This document shows, piece after piece, positions 36,012 to 43,843 of a stretch of DNA of 48,362 nt. The notes under the pieces were generated by a model. The model was not told the origin of the DNA. It did no database searches and worked only from the letters and a program-made list of their open reading frames with translations. Position 1 is the stretch's first letter. The number at the start of each line of letters is the position of its first letter. Made by a program: the position numbers and the translations under genes. The stretch covers positions 1 through 48,362 of the forward strand of contig CAKKRK010000043.1 in assembly GCA_919902665.1 (NCBI GenBank), given 5' to 3'. The DNA is from Nitrospiraceae bacterium. Its GTDB lineage: Bacteria; Nitrospirota; Nitrospiria; Nitrospirales; Nitrospiraceae.

Positions 36012-36887
36012 TTACCGGATTGACTTTGCGCAACGAAACCCAATCGTGGCTGCTCGTTGGTGCGGCGAGGCACCGCTTCGTGTCGCCGTTCGCAGCAACG
36101 GCGGGGCGCTTTTCCACGATCCACCCCGCACCACTTTATAGCGACCTTGACCTGCTCCCCGCGGGTTTCGGTCTGGCATGGTCGCATAGTAATCGATCCC
36201 AAACCAGTCTTCGACCCACTCGGCGGCATTTCCCGCCATGTGATGGAGTCCGTAGGGACTCCGACCCTCCTCGCCGAATTCTACAGAAGCCACGATGGGT
36301 ATTTCGTGGACGTGGTACTGCCCGAACATGGCCAATCCCGGCGCAGGAGGTTGGTGTCCCCAGGGAAAGAGATTCCCATTCTCTCCGCGGGCGGCTTTTT
36401 CCCACTCAGCTTCGGTCGGGAGGCGTTTGTCCTGTGTGCGACAAAAGTCCGAGGCCTCGCCCCAGGTAACGTAGAGTGCTGGCCAATGAGCAAGTGTTTC
36501 TGATGAAACGGCATGGACGGTCGTCATGTGGTCGATTAGCTTACGGATTTCCGTGGGAGTGGGGCGTTGCTGGCGTTCTAGCCATCGTAAAAATTCCCCA
36601 AGGCTGACCTCATCTCGATCGATGTCAAATCGGTCCAACCAGACGTTGCGCTGCGGCTGTTCAGTATCATCGTATGGAAGATCAAGACTGAAGAGGTCTT
36701 GGCCAGTCCTGGCAGTACCCATGAAAAACTGGCCTTCAGCGACGGTGATAAGGGGCGAGATGGAGGCGAATGCGGCGATGCGCCCAAGGACGCTCTTGTC
36801 CTTTGCTGCTCCGGTTGCTGGACTCAGGAAGACTGCCGTGAGTGCCCCCATAAGGAGAAAGCCGACAAAGGTTGACTGGCACCGCAT
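36012..36887 (-). CDS. SUMF1/FGE-fold exported protein, second minus-strand copy
   Basis: This 291-residue protein is read from ATG at 36887, giving a clear signal peptide (FVGFLLMGALTAVFLSPATG). Longer in-frame starts (37055, 36956) add non-signal sequence. It is the closest relative of the gene at 22811: LAMFGQYHVHEIPI, SPYGLHHMAGNAAEW, VRGGSWKSAPP, with RLPTEAEWEKAARG. The FGE catalytic cysteines are missing. It is divergent from MCO3, sharing a 302-bp upstream region. Confidence 0.8.
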   Translation of the reverse strand: MRCQSTFVGFLLMGALTAVFLSPATGAAKDKSVLGRIAAFASISPLITVAEGQFFMGTARTGQDLFSLDLPYDDTEQPQRNVWLDRFDIDRDEVSLGEFLRWLERQQRPTPTEIRKLIDHMTTVHAVSSETLAHWPALYVTWGEASDFCRTQDKRLPTEAEWEKAARGENGNLFPWGHQPPAPGLAMFGQYHVHEIPIVASVEFGEEGRSPYGLHHMAGNAAEWVEDWFGIDYYATMPDRNPRGAGQGRYKVVRGGSWKSAPPLLRTATRSGASPHQRAATIGFRCAKSIR

Positions 36888-37189
36888 ATCTCCCTGTACC
36901 GATAACAGCGGCCAGGAGTCAATAGCCAGAGGGGCCTGCGTCGAGAGGAGCACCATGAATATTACATGAAAGTCTGTCTTGCAATCCCTTATGGGAATCG
37001 ATATATAAGATACGATTTTGATCAAGAAGACTTGCCCAATTCTAAGGCCGGGCATCTATTTTTCTTAATGCCGTTTCTGAATACACCATCATGATGGATG
37101 GATGTCGTGTTGTCCGACCGCAAACTGTGTTGAGGAATGAGATAGGGGTTGATTCATGCCTGACATACTGATGCATGGGGGGGGAACGT
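36888..37189. promoter_or_regulatory. Divergent control region of MCO3 and the SUMF1-like gene
   Basis: On the plus strand TTGCAA (36979-36984) and TATATA (37002-37007) are 17 bp apart, a fair sigma70 promoter for MCO3. A perfect 12-bp palindrome CCATCATGATGG lies at 37086-37097. The only GG-N10-GC (37146-37159) is a poor sigma54 match. No copy of the MCO2 enhancer dyad is seen. A run of eight G residues (37177-37184) serves as the MCO3 ribosome site. Confidence 0.45.
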
Positions 37190-40100
37190 ATGAGTGATTC
37201 AACGAAATGGATGGGGCCGGGAATCTTGGGGTTCGCAGCCAGCCTGATATTGGCTGGTGTGCTGCCGGCTGGTGCGATTATGTCGCACGATGGGCATGTT
37301 GCGCAGGGTGTGACGCAGGATTTGGCGAAGCCAGTCCACGCACAAGCAGGTCCGGCGCTGTTGGACAAAATGTCGAAAGCTGTCGAGCAGGTGGAGCGAC
37401 AGGTCCACTCAAAAGGACCGTTCCAGGGCGCGAGTGCGCACGCGATGCAGCAGGGTGTTCTGCTCGTTGCAGATGATATGGACAAGGTGAAGGTCACGCA
37501 GGGCGGACGATGCCCAGCGCATGCGCCGGTTCGAGCGTATGACGTGACCGCGATGAACGTTGAGATCACCGTCAATCGGTTCGGGGATTTCTATCCTGGC
37601 TTCATGTATGTCCTCACGGAGAATGTCGCCGGAGTGCGTGAAGAAGAGACCAAGAATAGGACTGCGCGGGAGAGCGAAGATCCGACCTTCGCCGAGGGGG
37701 CTATCTCCAACGGGTTGCAAGGAGATCTGATTCAGCCGTTAGTCATTCGGGCCAACCAGGGTGATTGTCTCAGGATCACGCTGCGCAATCAGATTGAGGG
37801 CGAGCCCACGAACATGATCATCAATGGCTCGCAACTGTTGGTTGCCAACAGTGGAAAACCAGCGACGGCCAACAACCCGGAGGCCTTGGTCGCGACAGGG
37901 AAGACCGGCGAGTTCGAATGGTATATCCAGCCGGATACACAAGAAGGCGGACATGCATTTCATAGTCACGCATCCAGAGATCAGTACTCGCTGGGTCTGT
38001 TGGGGTCGCTCGTGGTTGAACCACGTGGATCTCGGTATCTCAGCCCATTTACCGGCGAGGATATGAAGAGCGGCTGGGAAGCCATTATCGATAAGGAAAA
38101 GGGTTCGGACTTTCGAGAATTCGTGATTTTCTATCATGAGGCCGGTGATGAGACATTCCGCCTCTTGAACCGCAAGGGTGACATGTTGCCTCAGCGCGAC
38201 GCCCATACGGACACCTATCGTCCGGCTGCCCGGTTGCTCAACTACCGGAGCGAGCCGCATGGCACGCGTTTGGAGATGCAAGAGCACCTGGTCGGCTTTG
38301 CTGATGAGTCGCAGGGCTATGGATCCTATACATTCGGTGATCCAGCCACGACGATTCCTCGTTCGTACTTGGGTGATCCTGCGACCTTCCGCATGATCGG
38401 TGGATCAGAAATCGTTCATTCGCACCACTTGCACGGTGGGTCGATTCGTTGGGCAAGACAGCCTGGTACCAGTAAGTTGGATCCGACTCTGTCGAAGAAC
38501 GGTCCCGTCAAGTTCCCGATGATCAATGACACCTCTGACCGGTTGGATGTTCAGTCAATCGGACCGTCCGAGATTTATGATGAAGTAATCGAAGGTGGAT
38601 CAGGCGGGTTGCAAGCGTTGGCCGGCGAATTCGTTTTCCATTGCCACATTCCGCAGCACTATGTCACGGGCATGTGGGGATTCTGGCGGGTCTACAACAC
38701 TCTGCAGCAGCCTGGCTTCCAAACCGACGTCATGAAGCCGCTGGTCGAGTTGCCGGATCGGAAGGGCAAGATTAAAGCTGCCATCAGTTCCGATAAGCTG
38801 GTTGGTACCACGGTCGATTGGTATGGGGGAAAGAAGTGGGAAATTACGAAGGATAAGACTGATTGGAAAGCGAGTCCGGTGAAGATCTCCATCAAGGATT
38901 GGGTGGAGTATATGCTGCCTCCGCAGGGGTTACCAGGAAAGACGGAGGATCAAGTTCAGCAAGCTAAGGCAAATGATCCAACGGTTGTAAATTGGAAGTG
39001 GGAAGGGGCATTGGCTCTTAATGAACCAGAGACCCCACACAAGTGGGCCGACTATGTGTCGCCTGCTCCGTTGAAGCGTTTACCAATTACGTTTGATCCA
39101 CAAACGGGTAAGCTCGCATTTCCATGGCTCCGCCCGCACCTTGGGAAGCGTCCGCCCTTCGCGCCGAATCACGGCGGTGCGCCGTGGTTGGAACCGTTCC
39201 ACGTGAGGGAGGACGGCACCAAGAGTACCGAGCCGCCCAGGCCTGGTGAACAAGGCCCATGGAGTCTTTGTCCTGAAAATGCTCCACGGAAGTTCTTCAC
39301 CACTCATTCCATCACCCTGCCGATCACGCTGAAGCCGGCGACGGAAAAGACGGCGGCGGTCGTTGATCCGATCGGCATGATCTATGTGTTGCACGAAGAA
39401 GAGGCGGAAGTTCGTAAGGATCCTAAAAAACAAGTGCCGCTCGTTATTCGTGGCAACGTATATGATTGCGTGGACGTCATCTTCAAGAATGAAATTCCGG
39501 ACGATGCGCGGACCGGTTGGTCGAACAAGATCAATCTCCACCCGCACTTCTTCCAATTCGATACGAGCGCGTCCGATGGTCCGACCATCGGTTTCTCGTA
39601 CGACATGTCTCTCAGAGCCTTCACGATGTTGAAGGATCCACAACCTGACAAAGGTATGCCGTTGCCAGGCAACACTGTCTTGACGGCAGATGTGAAGGCT
39701 GGGGGCCGCAGCATCACCGTTGCAGACACGTCCAAGTTCCATGTGAACATTGAGCTTGGTGTGGGCATGGATGATCCGAAGTTCTTCGAAGTCGTACGTA
39801 TCAAGTCCATCAATGGCAAGACGATCACCTTCGATGCGCCATTGAAGTACGGGCATAAGAAGAATGATATTGCTAGCGTGGAATTTATCCGTGAGCGTTG
39901 GTATGTCGACGTGGACCTCGGTACTGTGTACTGGCATGATCACGTATTTGGAACGGATACATGGGGCCATGGACTCTTCTCAGCATTTATCACTGAGCCA
40001 CCACGGTCGACCTATCATGATCCGGTGACCGGTAAAGAAATCCGGAGCGGTCCCATCGCGGACATTCATACCTTGGAGCCGGTTTCGGCCCACATCCGCG

Positions 40101-41935
40101 GCAGTTTCCGTGAAGTCATGATGCATATCATGGACAGTAATGCCAGATCCGCAGAGTTGATCACGACGGACAATCCTCAGGCGAGGATGAATGCGGTAAC
40201 GGTGGATGGGCCACCGTCGCATCAGTTCCCTGAACGTATCAATAAATCTGCGATGTGGTTCCTGAATGGAGGCGAAGCCACCACGGGTAGCGGCTACAGC
40301 ATGCGTGTGGAGCCGTTGAGCGTGCGGCTTGCTAACAATCCTGACCCGTCCAAACTGTTCGTCTCCGGTATCCATGGTGATCCCGGTACTCCGTTGTTGC
40401 GGGCGTACCTCGGTGATCCGATTCTCGTGCGAGCGCTCGTTGGATCGGCCAATGAAGTGCATACGTGGCATGTGACTGGACACTGGTTCCCGATGGAACG
40501 GTATGGGAAGGATGCCATGCCGCGCAGCACTGTCCATTTGGTGATCGGTGAGCGGTATGATCCGGCTATTCCAGCGGCAGGTGGTCCGCAAAAGCAGGCG
40601 GGAGACTATCTCTACTACAGCGGACGTGCGTCGCATTTCGCGGAAGGCAGTTGGGGTATCTTCCGTGTGTTTGATGAATTGCAGAATGATCTGAAGCCAT
40701 TGCCCAGTCGTGAGCAGATTCAAAAGTCTGCTCCGTCGGTGTGTCCGGCTGATGCGCCGATGAAGTCGTTTAATGTCTCAGCGATCGATCAGCAGATTCG
40801 GTACCATGAAGGGGCACCGGGTGTGATGGAAGTCGATCTTGAGCGGAAGATGGTCTTCGGTAATGAACAGGGCAAGATGTACGTGCTCGACGGAGATCGT
40901 GGACGGGTCAAGGCCGGAGAACTCAAGCCGAGCCCACTGACTCTGCACGTCAACGTCGGTGATTGCGTGAAAATCAATCTGAAAAACGAGATGGCCAAGG
41001 AGCGAGCCGGGTTCCACGTCGACATGATGGCGTTTAATCCGAAGGATTCGTTCGGTGCCAATGTGGGTAACAATCCCGGTGATCAAACGGTTGGTCCCGG
41101 CGAGAGCAAGACCTACACTTACTATGCTCACCCTGAATATGGCGAGCTTGCTGCGTTGATTCAGGATTGGGGGAACGTCGTGGAGAATCCACGGAACGGC
41201 CTCTTTGGTTCTATCATCGTTGGTCCGAAGGGATCGCGGTATCGTGACCCAATCTCGGGTGACGATATTACGATGAAGAGCAGCTGGCGTGCCGATGTCC
41301 TTGTAGATCGGACGCTTCCTGGAAATGATAATCGGAAGAACTATCGCGATTTCTCGTTGATGTTCCAGGACGAAGACAATATCGTGGGCGTCAGTTTCAT
41401 GCCCTACATTCAACAAGTAGCCGGCATTACGGCGGTGAACTACCGCTCGGAGCCGACAGCTTGGAGAATGGAAAAGGGTTGTGACGTGTCCGAGATTTTC
41501 AGCTGCGTGAAAGCCGGGGATACGCCGTCCACCCCGCTGCTCCAGGCGCACGTTGGAGATCCCGTGGCTGTACACGTGTTGGGTGCATTCAGTGAACAGG
41601 TGCAGCTATTCACGATTGATGGACATGAATGGCCGCATGAGCCCTATATGCAGGGTGCCGACCAGGTTAGCACCATGGAGTTCGGCGGATCTGAAATCAT
41701 CAATGCCTATCTCACAGGAGGGGCTGGTGGCCCGAACAAGATCGCGGGCGACTATCTGTGGAAGAATCAGCGTCCGGCCTTTGCCAACGCCGGACAGTGG
41801 GGCCTGTTCAAGGTCCTGCCGGTTGACGATCAGCGGATCAAGCCGTTGATGCCGCAGGTTCCTCCAACAAAGACGGCTGAGCAGCCGTTTGGTAAGGCCA
41901 AGGCTTCACCGACATCGCTGAAGGGCAAAAAGTAA
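37190..41935 (+). CDS. Giant multicopper oxidase MCO3
   Basis: This 1,581-residue protein is read from ATG 37190, directly after a G-rich ribosome site; ATG 37175 precedes that site. The signal peptide is LGFAASLILAGVLPAGA. It has the fullest set of candidate copper motifs of the three: HSH (258-260), HSHHLH (410-415), HCHIPQHYVTGMWG (from 484), HPHFFQFD (from 784), WHDH (H916, H918) and HTWHVTGH (from 1091). Internal units start with CP-x-x-AP at 108, 694 and 1185, with matching DC at 193, 760 and 1259. The basic tail is SPTSLKGKK. It appears to be under sigma70 rather than sigma54 control. Confidence 0.87.
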   Translation: MSDSTKWMGPGILGFAASLILAGVLPAGAIMSHDGHVAQGVTQDLAKPVHAQAGPALLDKMSKAVEQVERQVHSKGPFQGASAHAMQQGVLLVADDMDKVKVTQGGRCPAHAPVRAYDVTAMNVEITVNRFGDFYPGFMYVLTENVAGVREEETKNRTARESEDPTFAEGAISNGLQGDLIQPLVIRANQGDCLRITLRNQIEGEPTNMIINGSQLLVANSGKPATANNPEALVATGKTGEFEWYIQPDTQEGGHAFHSHASRDQYSLGLLGSLVVEPRGSRYLSPFTGEDMKSGWEAIIDKEKGSDFREFVIFYHEAGDETFRLLNRKGDMLPQRDAHTDTYRPAARLLNYRSEPHGTRLEMQEHLVGFADESQGYGSYTFGDPATTIPRSYLGDPATFRMIGGSEIVHSHHLHGGSIRWARQPGTSKLDPTLSKNGPVKFPMINDTSDRLDVQSIGPSEIYDEVIEGGSGGLQALAGEFVFHCHIPQHYVTGMWGFWRVYNTLQQPGFQTDVMKPLVELPDRKGKIKAAISSDKLVGTTVDWYGGKKWEITKDKTDWKASPVKISIKDWVEYMLPPQGLPGKTEDQVQQAKANDPTVVNWKWEGALALNEPETPHKWADYVSPAPLKRLPITFDPQTGKLAFPWLRPHLGKRPPFAPNHGGAPWLEPFHVREDGTKSTEPPRPGEQGPWSLCPENAPRKFFTTHSITLPITLKPATEKTAAVVDPIGMIYVLHEEEAEVRKDPKKQVPLVIRGNVYDCVDVIFKNEIPDDARTGWSNKINLHPHFFQFDTSASDGPTIGFSYDMSLRAFTMLKDPQPDKGMPLPGNTVLTADVKAGGRSITVADTSKFHVNIELGVGMDDPKFFEVVRIKSINGKTITFDAPLKYGHKKNDIASVEFIRERWYVDVDLGTVYWHDHVFGTDTWGHGLFSAFITEPPRSTYHDPVTGKEIRSGPIADIHTLEPVSAHIRGSFREVMMHIMDSNARSAELITTDNPQARMNAVTVDGPPSHQFPERINKSAMWFLNGGEATTGSGYSMRVEPLSVRLANNPDPSKLFVSGIHGDPGTPLLRAYLGDPILVRALVGSANEVHTWHVTGHWFPMERYGKDAMPRSTVHLVIGERYDPAIPAAGGPQKQAGDYLYYSGRASHFAEGSWGIFRVFDELQNDLKPLPSREQIQKSAPSVCPADAPMKSFNVSAIDQQIRYHEGAPGVMEVDLERKMVFGNEQGKMYVLDGDRGRVKAGELKPSPLTLHVNVGDCVKINLKNEMAKERAGFHVDMMAFNPKDSFGANVGNNPGDQTVGPGESKTYTYYAHPEYGELAALIQDWGNVVENPRNGLFGSIIVGPKGSRYRDPISGDDITMKSSWRADVLVDRTLPGNDNRKNYRDFSLMFQDEDNIVGVSFMPYIQQVAGITAVNYRSEPTAWRMEKGCDVSEIFSCVKAGDTPSTPLLQAHVGDPVAVHVLGAFSEQVQLFTIDGHEWPHEPYMQGADQVSTMEFGGSEIINAYLTGGAGGPNKIAGDYLWKNQRPAFANAGQWGLFKVLPVDDQRIKPLMPQVPPTKTAEQPFGKAKASPTSLKGKK

Positions 41936-41945
41936 GTAGAGATTT

Positions 41946-41981
41946 GGCGGCGTTATCCACGTGAAAGTGGGTAACGCCGCC
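41946..41981 (+). terminator. Stem-loop after MCO3
   Basis: GGCGGCGTTA (41946-41955) pairs with TAACGCCGCC (41972-41981), and CCAC with GTGG inside. It is followed by only a weak T-rich tail, and a second, classical terminator comes 30 nt later. Confidence 0.65.
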
Positions 41982-42011
41982 ATTCTATCTAATCTAGTCG
42001 ATCTTACACTG

Positions 42012-42042
42012 CTGGGGAGCCATCGCTCCCCAGTGTTTTTTT
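42012..42042 (+). terminator. Rho-independent terminator between MCO3 and Cup4
   Basis: CTGGGGAGC (42012-42020) and GCTCCCCAG (42025-42033) form a perfect 9-bp stem with a 4-nt loop, followed by TGTTTTTTT. It ends about 15 nt before the Cup4 start codon, so Cup4 expression from the MCO3 transcript would be attenuated. Confidence 0.85.
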
Positions 42043-42056
42043 GACAGGGCATAATC

Positions 42057-42839
42057 ATGAGACGTTTCCTCTGTACTCTTGTTTCTGGTTTCATCGGCCT
42101 GACTTTCACGACACTCACGGTGAGTACGGGAGCGATGGAACTTGCATCGGCCTATGAACCGATAGCGGTCGTGAACGGAGGTGCGGTTAAGGGGATGGTG
42201 CACTTCACCGGCGATCTACCTGCCCCGGCTACCTTCAAGCTCCATCGTTATCCGGATCAGGGTTATTGCGGTGCCCTTTCGGATGGATCCGGCTATCGTC
42301 TGCTTCGTGAAGTCTTGGTAGGGCCACAAGGTGGACTCAAAGACGTGATTGTCACGATCGAGGGCGTAAAAAGCGGTAAGCCGTTCGAATTGGAAGCAAC
42401 CAAGTTGGAAGCGAATATCTGTCAGTTCGTGCCGTATGTCTCGGTCATGCGCAACGAGCATCCTCTCATCGTGAAAAATCTGGACTCCGTTGCACACGAT
42501 CTTCAGGTATATGAACGGGATTGGGAGCATATCTTTATTATGTTTCACCGTCCTGCGCTGACCAAAGGGGGAACCCAGGATGTTGTTCGTTTTACCGGGG
42601 ATCGGCGAGGTGTTATCATGCAATGCGGGATGCATCCCTATATGCAGGGACACGGTCTTGCTGTCGATAACCCGTACTATGCCGTGACGGGGAGCGAGGG
42701 GATGTTTGATATCAGAGACCTCCCGGCCGGCACCTACCGGATCAAGGCCTGGCATCCGACTCTCGGGGAACAGGATCGGGAATTCACCGTGGCGGCTGGA
42801 GAAAGCAGTTCGGTGGAATTTACGTTTAAGGCAAAATAG
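42057..42839 (+). CDS. Exported plastocyanin-like protein Cup4 (short subtype)
   Basis: This 260-residue protein has a signal peptide (LVSGFIGLTFTTLTVSTGAM). It has GGAVKGMVHFTGDLPAP, then DSVAHDLQVYE and MQCGMHPYMQGHG, with His, Cys, His and Met candidate type 1 ligands, and LPAGTYRIKAWHP. It is closest to Cup3. No promoter is evident in the 15 nt after the terminator, so it depends on read-through from MCO3 or on a promoter inside the MCO3 end. It is followed directly by two further small exported proteins. Confidence 0.75.
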   Translation: MRRFLCTLVSGFIGLTFTTLTVSTGAMELASAYEPIAVVNGGAVKGMVHFTGDLPAPATFKLHRYPDQGYCGALSDGSGYRLLREVLVGPQGGLKDVIVTIEGVKSGKPFELEATKLEANICQFVPYVSVMRNEHPLIVKNLDSVAHDLQVYERDWEHIFIMFHRPALTKGGTQDVVRFTGDRRGVIMQCGMHPYMQGHGLAVDNPYYAVTGSEGMFDIRDLPAGTYRIKAWHPTLGEQDREFTVAAGESSSVEFTFKAK

Positions 42840-42841
42840 CG

Positions 42842-43348
42842 ATGCGTATACAGTGGCATGTGATCGGTCTGCTATTCATCGTCCTGCTGAGTGAGATGAC
42901 GGTGCTGTCCGCGTTCGGGGAGAAACCGGCGGCGCCGACGGTGAGCCGTGTTGAAGTGGTGCTTGCCTATCACTATCGAGCTCGTGAAGTCGAACTCAAA
43001 CAGGAATTTGTCCAAGCCGGATTTTCCAACGTGCATTTCCAGTTTGCCAGGATGGGACAACCACCGCAGAATATCGGGTTAGGGCGAGAAGTTCCAGCCG
43101 ATAAGGCCAGAGAAGCAATCCGATTGGCGCTAAAATACAATCTAGGAGTGGGCATCTTACTGCCGGAACGATTGTTTCCTCCCAGGTTTATTACGATTGC
43201 GTCATCCAATTATGACGACACCGTGGAATATCCGATTGATCAAGCGACCTTGACGAGGTTGCAGAATCCTGAGTTGACGACGGAAGCATTTCATCGTCTT
43301 TATCACGAGCTGACATCTGCCGTAATTATCCCCAAAGGGCGCTATTAA
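42842..43348 (+). CDS. Exported hypothetical protein downstream of Cup4
   Basis: This 168-residue protein has an N-terminal hydrophobic segment (VIGLLFIVLLSEMTVLSAF). The rest is a small alpha/beta domain (VEVVLAYHYRAREVELKQEF, AREAIRLALKYNLGVGILL). I do not recognise the family. It starts 3 nt after the Cup4 stop, and its stop overlaps the start of the SmbP-like gene (TAATG), so the three are co-translated. Confidence 0.6.
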   Translation: MRIQWHVIGLLFIVLLSEMTVLSAFGEKPAAPTVSRVEVVLAYHYRAREVELKQEFVQAGFSNVHFQFARMGQPPQNIGLGREVPADKAREAIRLALKYNLGVGILLPERLFPPRFITIASSNYDDTVEYPIDQATLTRLQNPELTTEAFHRLYHELTSAVIIPKGRY

Positions 43349-43785
43349 TGGCGGCGATACGCGTGCAAACTGGATACTCCAGCATCGCATCGATGATCTC
43401 TGGGCTCATCCTCATCATCGTTTTTTCACTTATCGCACACACGACGGTGTTTGCCGTTGAGCAGAGCCAAAGCCTGAATGAGGCGGCGGATGGGCTGCGA
43501 TTGAATGCTGAGGACATGGTTGCCCATGGTGGAATGGGTGATACAAAGGCGATCATTCACCATTGTGCTGAGACAGCGCAGTATGCCGAATCGCTTATCA
43601 AACAGCTCTCCAAGTCGCATCCAGGCCGGGAGGAGGGTATCGCGTCCCTTCATGACGTTATCCGCCACTGTAAGCGGGTCGCAGAAATCGGGATCCATGC
43701 AGATCCCGGGGTGCTCCTCAATCCTGCTATCAAAGCTCGCACAGCCGCACGCGCATCGGTGAAGGCACTTGGGTTTGCCAAGTAG
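43348..43785 (+). CDS. SmbP-like small metal-binding protein
   Basis: This 145-residue protein has a signal/anchor helix (ISGLILIIVFSLIAHTTVFA). The mature part is all-helical with regularly spaced histidines: MVAHGGMGDTKAIIHHC, then SKSHPG, LHDVIRHC and IGIHADPG. This resembles SmbP, the periplasmic small metal-binding protein of Nitrosomonas europaea that binds copper and other divalent metals, and its relatives with AHGxMGH-type repeats. The similarity is judged by eye; it has fewer His than SmbP and two Cys. It could buffer copper for MCO3 and Cup4. Confidence 0.6.
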   Translation: MAAIRVQTGYSSIASMISGLILIIVFSLIAHTTVFAVEQSQSLNEAADGLRLNAEDMVAHGGMGDTKAIIHHCAETAQYAESLIKQLSKSHPGREEGIASLHDVIRHCKRVAEIGIHADPGVLLNPAIKARTAARASVKALGFAK

Positions 43786-43843
43786 TGATAGTATCCTTGC
43801 AATACGAGAGGGACGAGGCGTGGAGCCGACCAGCAGTTTGACG

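Noticed and set aside
37146-37159. GG-N10-GC as a sigma54 promoter for MCO3
   Set aside because: Flanking bases (GGGGTT and CATGCC) do not match the consensus, and the start site would fall within about 20 nt of the ATG.
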